Below the pieces are notes generated by a model. That model saw nothing but the letters and a program-made list of their open reading frames with translations, was not told where the DNA came from and ran no database searches. Positions 1-9,127 of a stretch of 64,000 nucleotides of DNA are shown in pieces (within the stretch, counting starts at the first letter, position 1; every line of letters begins with the position of its first letter). This DNA comes from Polytrichum commune (taxonomy: Eukaryota > Streptophyta > Polytrichopsida > Polytrichales > Polytrichaceae). The position numbers were made by a program, and so were the translations under genes. The DNA is taken from positions 49,662,001-49,726,000 of the forward strand of contig OX485804.1 of NCBI GenBank assembly GCA_950295325.1. Direction: 5' to 3'.

Positions 1-374
1 TCACTACAATTTTTTGTACTCTATATTCCTTTTAAGTAATAAAAGCTAATCTACTTCCTAACGCGTTCCCTTTTCATTCATTTTTGGACAGACGGAAATC
101 CCAATTATCATCCATCCCCGTGAGTCCTAAACCCATTTATATACCATACTAAACATACCTTCTAGGATCCTTATCTTCAGCCCCTATATTAATTTTACAA
201 AAAAATAATGGCCCACGTTTTATGTCCATCTAACTTACTTATAATGGGATTGTCTACATTTAATGGCCCCTTCATTATTTGGAATTCCTTTATAATTTTT
301 ATTTCAAATGATTTTAATCCTCTCTATATTATGCCGCACGTCGTTTTTTAAATGCACTAAGTGATCTACCCGTG
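1..374. mobile_element. hAT-like inverted-repeat element (family E), cut by the window edge
   Basis: This stretch is the reverse complement of most of the element at 25,065-25,532, including the terminal motif AGTGATCTACCCGTG, which ends here at 374. The other terminus lies beyond the left edge of the window. The complete copy has matching inverted termini and a perfect 8-bp target duplication, so this is one end of a non-autonomous DNA transposon. No coding capacity is visible. Confidence 0.75.
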
Positions 375-709
375 CTCCCCCCCAACTACATGCCCGTCAT
401 TTCCCCAATGCCCGTCGAAGTCTTCCCTAAGTCCTACTCATATCCGCATGCCATACGGTCCTTGCCAACCCCCAGCTAGCCTTGCTGGAGGCCAGCCGGG
501 CGGGTCAGCACCTAGCAAGAAATTGTTTTATTTTTATGTGATTTTGTAAAAAAAAAAAATTTAAAATCACCCCCCCCCCTCATATGTTCACATAGGTTTC
601 CCCAATCATGTCAACTACTGACCATGTTTTGAACACGTAATCGAGTCTCTTTTAAAAACATGTCTTTTTGACCCCCACTCTTGGATCCACACCTAACCAA
701 ACATCACTC
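375..709. other. Intergenic AT-rich DNA, no gene seen
   Basis: The stretch has homopolymer runs (poly-A near 549-560, poly-C near 570-580) and a short GC-rich patch near 470-510 that resembles the GGCCAGC-rich patch at about 60,540-60,580. I see no coding signal and no recognisable element. Confidence 0.5.
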
Positions 710-929
710 TAGTGTCCAAGGAGATTTTTGGGTATCATTGGTCAATATCTTAGTGTTTCCAAGTCCAACCGGTTACATGTTGTGATCCTCCAATTCTTCT
801 TCATTAATTTGAGGTAGATTCCTCTATGGATGGTTGGTAATTATCTTGAAGTCTTGAACTTCCACTGGTTATTGCTCAAACTCATCCGGCTCATCTGTAA
901 CCAAACGATCGGTTCTTCCCGTTCATTGC
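710..929 (-). mobile_element. hAT MITE, family A copy 1
   Basis: About 220 bp. It starts TAGTGTCCAAGGAGA and ends GTTCATTG, which are the inverted ends of family A (consensus end CARTGNNCGGGGAGA). The flanking 8-mers CATCACTC (702-709) and CACCATTC (930-937) match at 6 of 8 positions, as for an aged hAT target duplication. The interior carries the family's repeated ACCGGTT motifs. Non-coding. Confidence 0.75.
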
Positions 930-1024
930 ACCATTCAAATGTAGGTGTCCAATTGAGACGAGTAATGGAATTAGGCCCATCTACCTTATTAGCACAAGTA
1001 AATATCAAGTCTCGTTCGATATAC

Positions 1025-1229
1025 CAATGAACAGGGAGAACCGACCGCTAGTCTCAGATGAACCGGTTGAAGTTTAAAACTTCAGGAGAATTATTGATCA
1101 CTTCAAAGGAATTTATGGAATATACCTCAAACTAATATAGTAAAACCGAAGGATGTCAACATGTAACCGGTTGGACTTGCAAACACTAGGATCTCAACCG
1201 GTTATGCCCAAAAATCTCCCCACTCACTG
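1025..1229 (+). mobile_element. hAT MITE, family A copy 2
   Basis: Starts CAATGAACAGGGAGA and ends CTCCCCACTCACTG, with the AACCGGTTGA and AACCGGTTGGACTTG interior motifs seen in every family A member. No clear target duplication remains. It directly abuts a 5'-truncated family A copy that begins at about 1,231. Confidence 0.75.
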
Positions 1230-1230
1230 A

Positions 1231-2056
1231 TCAAGACTTTAGAAAACATACCAACCATTTGTAGAAGGAATGTATCAAATGTACCTCGATTTAATGCAGA
1301 AAAACCGAAAGATGTCAACATGTGACCGATTGGACTTGGAAACACTGGGATCCTATGTTCGGGGAAAACCGACGGCTAGTTCATTATCAGCCGATGGATT
1401 TCCCCTCATGGCCGGTCCAAATTTCCAACCATCGGATGACAATCCGACTGTAATTTCAATCCTCCGGCAATTAGCCGATGGATTAGAAAATGTCCCGGAA
1501 ATGTAGCCGATTCTTCTTGTGAGTTACTGGATTTCAGCCGGAAGCATCCAGAGCGCTATTGGTCTGGGGCATCTGATGATGCACTTGAGGAAGTACCCTA
1601 AACCTTAAACTTTTTGAATTATGCAACCTTTCCATGACCAAATCCATTTGCTTCTATGAAGAATTGGGGGACCCTTGGCCTTCAAGCGGTGAAGGCATTG
1701 CTAGGTTCAATTCCTGCCAAGGATATTAACTCTTCAAATTTAAAGTTTTGAACATGCCTTTCTTTTCACTTATTCAAGATTTTGTACTAAGAAATGTTTT
1801 CTAATAACTTTTCATACATTTTTTAAACAATTAGTGCCGATATGAATTCCATTTAAACGGATATTGGCCAATGAAAATATGAAAATATAGGCAATTGGCC
1901 GATTGATTTTACAAAAGACCGGCTGTTGCCGATGTAAATTGGAAAAAATCCGACCCTTCGTAGCAACTATCGGCAATTAGCCACTAAGGCTTCAAAAACT
2001 TCCCGAACTCTGCTGGGATCTCGACCGAATATGTCCAAAAATCTCCCCAGACATTG
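1231..2056 (+). mobile_element. hAT MITE, family A copy 3, 5'-truncated and split by a larger hAT element
   Basis: The family A interior runs from about 1,231 to 1,352 and resumes at 2,013-2,056, ending CTCCCCAGACATTG. The gap is exactly the element at 1,353-2,012, bordered on both sides by CTGGGATC. The family A copy was therefore present before the second element jumped in. The family A 5' end is missing. Confidence 0.8.
1353..2012 (+). mobile_element. Larger non-autonomous hAT element (family N2), copy 1
   Basis: 660 bp. It starts CTATGTTCGGGGA and ends CTTCCCGAACTCTG. A perfect 8-bp target duplication CTGGGATC (1,345-1,352 and 2,013-2,020) proves the boundaries and points to the hAT superfamily. 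It matches the 840-bp copy at 26,366-27,205 but has lost about 190 bp around 1,541. Only the tail of the short ORF found in that copy survives here (the part ending in a TAA near 1,605). The 5' end resembles that of the family A MITEs, so the same transposase may have moved both. Confidence 0.85.
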
Positions 2057-3090
2057 TGTAATGCATGCGTAAAAATGGGCCATGTCCGGTCAATCTGCCA
2101 GTTCCAAAATTGTGAAAAGGAGGAAAGCCTGACACATGGGTACGTATCTTGCACGATTTGTGGTTGCACTGACAATATTTGGTGCAATCCACCAACACTC
2201 TGGCCTATCCTGTCCTGGTTGCATGTGTGGGTTAACTTAACACACAGGGGAAGCAGCCGGACTTAACAGGCACTTTACACTCGGTTTGAGTGCCCTTATT
2301 ACCACTCAAATCTAGCACAACACCTCTCGTTGGTGGAAAACGCCAAGACCCTCCCCTCGCACTCCACTTCACACTACAGTTCTTAGAGCTTGAGGGCCTG
2401 TGTGACCAAGAAGTTTGAATGGATGAGAACTCGTCACGAGGTCATACATGGGTTTGCAATGGATAATGTTTCATGGTCTGTCAGATTTTGCATCAAGGTC
2501 ACCCCCGAAAAGTGGGTCTAACACAATATTGAGATACTATGGTATTTCATAATCTCATAACTCTTGATTTATCATGATTTATTATGGTGTATTGTGCGTA
2601 ATGGTCCCACATGAATAGGATGAAATAGCAGTTGGTTGAGAACCATGTCGCTTATGTCTTTACTCTAAACTTCAAGACATGTGACCATAGAAGTTTCAAT
2701 TTCAGCTGTATGTGGTATAGTTTGCGGATGAGTTTCAAGAGCCCTCGCAATACTGTCGTCACAACCCTTGGTTGTAAGTTATTGTGAAGAGGTCCTAACA
2801 TACTAAGCTCCTTTGGATTGTCAAACCCGCCAATTCAATGAGAAATAGTGGGAGACACTCTTGTGATGTGGGGATTGCTGCGAATTGCACTCGCGCATAT
2901 GATTTTAGTGACGCGTACTATTCATGGTCGACCCACATTAACTGTCTTGCAATCACTGGGTGACTACTAGAGAGCGTGTCATATAAAACTAGATCCTACA
3001 TGACGAGCCAAGAAGACCACTCTAATTACCATGGCAAACAAATTCTAATGCCACACTAAATCAATAGGTGTTTATTATGCCTATTCATCT
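2057..3090. repeat. Unclassified long dispersed repeat (family L), segment
   Basis: Parts of this stretch match other family L copies. Around 2,205-2,235 it shares the CCTGGTTGCATGTGTGG motif with 4,563 and 5,626. Around 2,795-2,890 it resembles 4,610-4,700 and 5,660-5,740. No long ORF, LTR or terminal inverted repeat was seen. Confidence 0.45.
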
Positions 3091-3106
3091 CGGGGGGGGG
3101 GGGGGG
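3091..3106. repeat. Poly-G tract
   Basis: An uninterrupted run of about 16 G. A poly-C run lies nearby at about 3,402-3,415. Such runs are prone to length variation and sequencing error. Confidence 0.9.
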
Positions 3107-3528
3107 CAGTGTGTTCAAAAGTTAAGGATATAGGTGCGAACAATCACTATTTTATAGGGGGGTATTACTTTCAATTCTCTTCTTTTTTTCACATGCTATC
3201 ATTATGTAAACTTCGACTATGGTTTAATAGAAAAATGGCTTGCCTTACTTATAATTCCAAATTACCTATTATTTCATACCCTATAGTACTTTAAAGATGT
3301 CCAATGCCATTTTAGATGCCCAATTATAATTTTTTGCCCTCATGTTTTTTAAATACCCTATCATTTGTTCGCACGTGTATTGCTACTCCAACCAATGACT
3401 ACCCCCCCCCCCCCCGAGCTATTCATCCACGAGAAAGACAAATCCCTCTCAATTGTTTAAACCCTATCAAAGCGCTGTGCGTTCTTCGAGGGCCATTCAA
3501 AAGCACAAAACCCACCACACAAAGAATG
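3107..3528. other. Intergenic DNA; last 100 bp resembles family L
   Basis: No gene recognised. The segment 3,430-3,528 resembles 4,745-4,845 (shared ACCCTRTCAAAR and GGCCAYTCAA motifs), so the family A MITE that follows has landed inside family L DNA. Confidence 0.45.
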
Positions 3529-3536
3529 AAAACAAT

Positions 3537-3763
3537 TAGTTTTCAGGGAGGGTTTTGGGCATAATCGGTTGAGATCCTAGTGTTTCCAAATCCAATTGGT
3601 TACATGTTGACACCTTTCAGTTCTTCTTTATTGAATTGAGGCATATTCTATAAATTCCTCTAAAATGGTCGGTAATTTTCCTGAAATCTCGACTTTCAAC
3701 CAGTTATTTCTCAAACTCAACCTGTTTATCTGTAACTAGCAGCCGGTTGTCCGCTGTTCATCG
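3537..3763 (-). mobile_element. hAT MITE, family A copy 4, with perfect target duplication
   Basis: 227 bp between two copies of AAAACAAT (3,529-3,536 and 3,764-3,771). It starts TAGTTTTCAGGGAGG and ends CGCTGTTCATCG, the degenerate inverted ends of the family. The exact 8-bp duplication is the hallmark of hAT insertion. Non-coding. Confidence 0.88.
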
Positions 3764-3785
3764 AAAACAATACATCTAGATTCCA

Positions 3786-5870
3786 ACCAGCACAAACCAT
3801 AGACCATGAACCCAAAGTGGCACATACAAAAGAAGATACAAATCACGAGGACTGTGAAAATGGTTCAATACCACAACAGATTGATCTGTACATACATACA
3901 GTCCTCATTGGCAACCGTGATTGTATGGTATGTATGGATCTATGTATGGATGTATGATCTATTTGACTACACTAATCCAGTCACCAACGGTCTGTCGCTT
4001 GGCTGCATCACAGATGAGGATCTATCTTGCTTCGAAGTTGAGCTTGATCTATGAAAACTGGGCCACATCCTGTCAATAAACACCCTAGTCCCACATTAAC
4101 TGTGATAGAAAGAAGCCTGAGGAATTGGTATGGTCTGAGGTAGGCGTGCCTAAATCCATCACAACGATAATCTGAACACCTGTATTTGAGTGGTATGTGG
4201 TTAGGTGGGGATCTACGGGTTGGCACCAAGAAGACTGTGTTTAAAAAAGATGGTACTTCGTGCTCCAGATATGCTAATCCATCTGGTTCGACAGACGACA
4301 TGATTGGGGGGAACCTTTATGACCACTTAATGTGTATGCAAATCTTTACTTTGTTTATCAATGCGATATACATACAAGCTCCCAAAAGTGTGAGGCAAAT
4401 GACTACGGGCATGCTGTGGATTTGCTCATCATCTCACACTAATTTTGCATTTCATATCCTATGAGAAGTGGGTGCAGAGAGAAAACTATCCATCTAAGGC
4501 ACATCTACCTTACAATCACTTGCTGCAATCCATTGTTATCTGGATTTCGCCCTCCTATCCTATCCTGGTTGCATGTGTGGCGTAACTTAATATATGCAGG
4601 ACTAACATACTGAGCTTATACAAAACTGTGTCGAACCCTCAGATTCAATGAGAGCTGGAGTGGAATAATAATACTGTGGTGATGATTATGGCAGTGCTGG
4701 TCTACCGGATATGATTGAATCTCGTGTCCATTAGATATGACAAAAGTCTTCTCAATCACCTCTCTCAATGTGTGACAGTTTGTCTCAACCCTGTCAAAAG
4801 GCTAGTCATTCTTCAACGGCCACTCAACAGTACGAACAACTAAACTAGACGTGCCTAAATCCAACATGGCAATAATCTGGACACTTACATATGATTTTTT
4901 TTGATCAGGTGTGGATCTAAGAACGGACACCAAGAACACATGTGTTTGAGAGGGATTGGACTACATATCCAAAATATGGTAACCATTCTAGGCACACAAT
5001 ACTCAACATAATCAGGGGAACTATATGCTCACTTAATGTGCATGAGAGTCTTCACTTTGATAATGAATGAGATCTCCTTGAGAGCTCAAAAAATTATGAG
5101 GCAAACGGCTACAGGCACAATTTGGATTTGCTCATAATCTCACACTAACTGGATGTTTCATATCCTACGAGAAGTGGGTGCACAGAAAAAGTATCCAAAC
5201 AACACACATCTACCTCAGCACAAACCATAAACCACAAATGGCACATAAGATAAAAGACGATACAATTCATCAGGACTGTGAAGGCAGTTCGATACCATGT
5301 CAGATTGATCGAGCACAAGTACATTGTACATACAATCCTCATCGGCGACCGTGATTGTATAATATGTGTCTGTATATGTATATACCATCAATTTGGATAC
5401 ACTAACCTAACCCAGTCGCCGACGGGCTGTCGCGTGACTGCATCAAATAAGGATCTACCTGTCTTGCTATGAAGTCCTGTTTGAACAAAGGAAATTGGGT
5501 CACATCCTGTCAATTAATCTCCCAGTCCCACATAAATTGTGAAGGAAAGAAGCCTGAGGTATTACCGGTTTGGTCGATGACGATTCCCGGTGCAATCCAT
5601 TCTTATTATGATCTGGCCCTCCTTTCCTGGTTGCATGTGTGGCGGAACATAATGTACATGGGAAGAACATTCTGAGTTTATTTGAACTTTGTCGAACGCT
5701 CGGATTCAATGAGAATCGGAGGAGAGTAGTTATGCTGTGGTGATGATCATGGCTAACCTATTCAGAGATGATTGAATCCACCGGATGTGATTTGATCGAA
5801 TCTCGTGTGAATACATGAGACACGACATGACATACCTCTAACCTGCCCCTCGCAATGTCTGACATTTTGG
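3786..5870. repeat. Two rearranged units of family L repeat
   Basis: Three blocks occur twice: 3,786-4,128 matches 5,218-5,560; 4,130-4,500 matches 4,845-5,215; and 4,500-4,840 matches about 5,580-5,870. The block order differs between the two units, so this is not a plain tandem duplication. Related blocks lie at 28,690-29,115, 31,260-31,840, 35,855-37,130 and about 56,540-56,700. I see no terminal repeats and no conserved ORF. It could be a decayed LARD, Helitron or other large non-autonomous element. The repeat ends about 115 bp past the stop codon of the neighbouring glycosyltransferase gene, so it may form part of that gene's 3' flank. Confidence 0.6.
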
Positions 5871-5986
5871 TCTATTAGGGGATTGTGTGGATTGAGCATG
5901 GCTCCGAAGATGCTGATGATGCTCATGCTGATGATGTTGATGTTGTTGGTAATTAATTGGACACGCTAGGGTTTGGTTTGCTTCTG

Positions 5987-8900
5987 TCAGTACCCCAACA
6001 CAGTCGCCGGAATCGAGGCGAATGGCGCCACGTCCTGCGCCTCCCCCGAGAATTTCCTTGCGAACAGGAAGCAGGGGGAGTGGGGCTGTCCGTTGTACAC
6101 GCAAGTTTGCATCGTGTAAGTTGCGTGGCTGAAGAAGTCGTCGGAGGAGTCAATGTATTGGCCGTCCAGATTCTCCGTCCTATTCTGCACTTTCCGGAAG
6201 AACTCGGCGGTGATGTTCTCCGCTACTAGCGTCGCGGGTGACGCTCCGTGCTTAGGGTTTGACCAGTCTACGTATGTGACAGACCTGTTGGCGATGCCCT
6301 GTGACACATATTTTGTCAGATCAAATGGTGTTGTGGTATGATTCCAACTGCAATGAAATGGTGCGGAAGGAAGGAACACATCTGTTGTTTCATATTCGAA
6401 TACTAACGTGGATCAAGTACAGCGTACAGGTGCGTTTCCGCACGCGGGAAATTCAACAGAAACACTAAGACAAGTATCCTTGGAAGCATCGTTACGTCCA
6501 AAGCAGTCTACGACTATAAATGCAATAGAAACATTGAATCACACATGGGACTAAGCCAGAAACATGTCAGAAACATTTCATTTGCAGGGAAATGGTGCCG
6601 TGCAGTAGAAGGAGCACATCAGTTGCTTCGCAAGCGAGAACCGAAGTGCATTGAGAAAGAGCAACAGAAACACACAAGTACTATTGGAAGTAGCGTCGTG
6701 AGTGAACCCTAAAATGAGAATCGACCAAAAAACCATTGTGAATCCCATAGCCAATTGGTGGCAAGCCATTTGACAAGGGATATTCCACAACAATCTCTGC
6801 GTGGAATGAACCACCTTCCACGACGTCCCGACTGACTTCATCAATTCACAGTGGCAGTGAATAATTGGCTTGAATTTCTGCTACTCATCTTCAGAGATAA
6901 CAGAAGACTCAAGCAAATTTTTGTATAGGATGTGTACTGAGATGTGTACTGAGACCTCAAATTCGACAAGATCCCCTCTGGGAAATCTCCCAAAGCCTGA
7001 TAATTGAACGGCAGAGCGACAGAAACACACAAGAGAAACAGTACCGCAAATTCAAGACTGCCTACCCATATCAACCTCTCGACCGAAGATTGCATCTGCT
7101 CATTAGCCTGACATGACGAGATGGAATGTTTCATGTTAGATGCAGGGGATTACTTACCGTGGGGTCCAAGACGGAGAGCAAGGTCTGTGTATATTCCTCG
7201 TCCAGAGTGCAGTCGTCGACGCAATCCTGTTTGAATTTGCGGTAGAACGTCATGTCTCCAACTACCATCCCCGCGTGCCGACGGTGCATGGACATCCATA
7301 GCTCGCCCTTTCGGAGTTGGTCCTTTCGGAACAAGGGCATCGGATTCCACCGTTTAAACCTGCACAATTTCCACAGCTCAACAAACTCTTCAAGCGGCCC
7401 ACAATAAAATTCACACCGAGTCATGTGCAAGCTTTGCAAAATTCGAGCCCACAGGTAATTCGTTTAAACCACAAGACAGAGAAAAGCTCAGGGATCAGAA
7501 TGACCGGCCGAACAATCCATGAACACCCCGAACTACAGAGATTGGCAGGTTCTTCAACCTTTCGTCTGAACTATCAAGTGAACTACCAGCGATTTTGTTA
7601 AGGATTAGCAAAGCTTTGTGACCACAAGTTTTTTGGAAGAAATCAGCAGCCAAGCACATGCAACTACGTCCAGACACATCTTGTGCAAGCTTTGCGAATT
7701 TCGAACCCCCAGGTAATTCCTTTGCTCCACAAGATAGATTCAATCAATCCATCAATGACCACCCGAAACTGACTCCAGCAATTGCCATGTTCTGCGACCT
7801 TCCATGATATATGAGTCGTTCGCAGTATCAGCAATTTCGTTAAGGAGTTGCGACACTTTTATGATAGAGCAAGATTCGAAGGACACCATCATCCGATCAC
7901 TATAACTAAGTTTACACACACCGTGTGCAAGCTTTTGCGAACATTCGAATCCACAGGAAATTTCCCACAAGAAACTAGAACTTAAATTTTGCAGCAATTG
8001 GCATGTTCTTCCGACCCTTGCGTCTGACATGATTCGTTCGTCGTACAATGCAAGTTTCAGGAAGGCTTTGATCATATTGGAAGAGGCGAAGAGACGAGGA
8101 AATCAAGTGAATTAACAGCCATTTTTGTTACCAGCTAAACCCTTTGAGTTCGAGCAAACTTCGGAAGACAATAATATCATCAGCCTCACATTCAAACTAC
8201 GTCTATAACACGCAGCAATTCCTTCAAAACCATATCAAAATCATGAACCATCACATTCTACCTTCAATCCATCAACACGCAAACCCTAACCCCGATCAGC
8301 AATTGGAATCATGTTTGTCCGAATCTTTTCGTAGTAGTGTTGGGAGGAAGAATTGGATACCTTGGAAGAGGAGAATATGCCTCCACAAAACTCGTATTGG
8401 AATTCATGAAATAATCATAAACATACGGGAACCCCCGAACAGGAGCACACGCTTCCGAGACGAAAGCAAACCACATGTTAGCCCTCGCGGTATCCAGCAA
8501 CGCGAACGCCAACAACCTTCGGACCACATCAACAAGGCTGATGTTAAACCTCGCAACTTCCTTAGTGGAGACACTTCGGTTATGAAACACCGACGTGTTG
8601 GGAAACTCATCGACCCACCAGCTCGCATGCGTGTAGATCGAATACAACTCCTTATCAGCACCCGCGAAGAACCGCTCCCACACAGATTCCAGAGGAATTT
8701 TCTGTCGAAGAATGAACAAGAATGCAACCCTGGGTCTTTCAGCAGCCAACGGCCGCGTGGCTGCGTCTTGTGCCGCGTGGAGAAGCTCGGAATCCTCCAC
8801 CGAGGTTTTGAAGTACTTGGCAACGTCGAGGTCCCGGGTGCTGCTCCCCGCTTTGACGTAATCCTTGCAGGGTAGGTAGGAGTTGGGATCCATGACTGTT

Positions 8901-9127
8901 GTGAAAGATGATATGATGGCTGGATTACTGCTGTTGCAGTCTCCGCAGTGAAGAGCTTCAGCTCGTTGCATTGGGGAGACCGCGGTGGTGAATCCGCCGA
9001 CACTGGTGAGCGACATGGTGTAGGTTTCAGAGTCTAATAAGAATTTCAACAGCACGAATGCACCGAACACGAGTGCCGCCATTCCGAATCGCGTCACCCA
9101 CAGGTCTTGATGCTTGAGGAACCCCAT
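5987..9127 (-). CDS. GT14 family (DUF266/Branch-domain) glycosyltransferase, 3 exons
   Basis: Predicted Golgi type II membrane glycosyltransferase of the plant Core-2/I-branching-like (DUF266, CAZy GT14) group. Members are thought to build cell-wall or arabinogalactan-protein glycans; the substrate cannot be read here. Exons: 8,361-9,127, 7,158-7,359 and 5,987-6,298, joined at GT-AG introns with the frame kept, giving 426 aa, normal for the family. A hydrophobic anchor spans residues ~14-31 after a short basic tail. The catalytic domain starts near residue 131 (RPRVAFLFIL). FVSEACAPV (~222-230) matches the family's LSES-CIPL segment; exon 2 has RKGELWMSMHRRHA; exon 3 has GIANRSVTYVDW and CVYNGQPHSPCFLFARKF, strongly conserved in the family. 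N-glycosylation sequons occur in the lumenal part. An in-frame ATG at 9,145 would add six residues; the 9,127 start gives the usual MGFL-type N-terminus. Exon 3 could start slightly upstream if another acceptor is used. Confidence 0.88.
6299..7157 (-). other. Intron 2 of the GT14 gene, with diverged internal repeats
   Basis: 859-bp GT-AG intron (donor ACG/GTAAGT, acceptor CACAG). Two segments, about 6,353-6,500 and 6,588-6,740, resemble each other (shared GAAATGGTGCNG, GGAACACATC/GGAGCACATC and CAACAGAAACAC motifs). A third trace is near 7,015-7,040. ORFs here do not continue the enzyme. Confidence 0.6.
7360..8360 (-). other. Intron 1 of the GT14 gene, built largely of a ~250-bp tandem repeat
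   Basis: 1,001-bp GT-AG intron (donor AAG/GTATCC, acceptor GTGCAG). Three diverged units begin at the motif GTGCAAGCTTT near 7,425, 7,683 and 7,924, about 258 and 241 bp apart. Each carries a following TTCGARYCC-type motif and a GTTAAGGA or related block. No coding function is apparent. Confidence 0.65.

Noticed and set aside
8144-8875. 243-codon plus-strand ORF
   Set aside because: It lies antisense to exon 1 of the GT14 gene, whose minus-strand frame has clear family motifs. The plus-strand product is a shadow.
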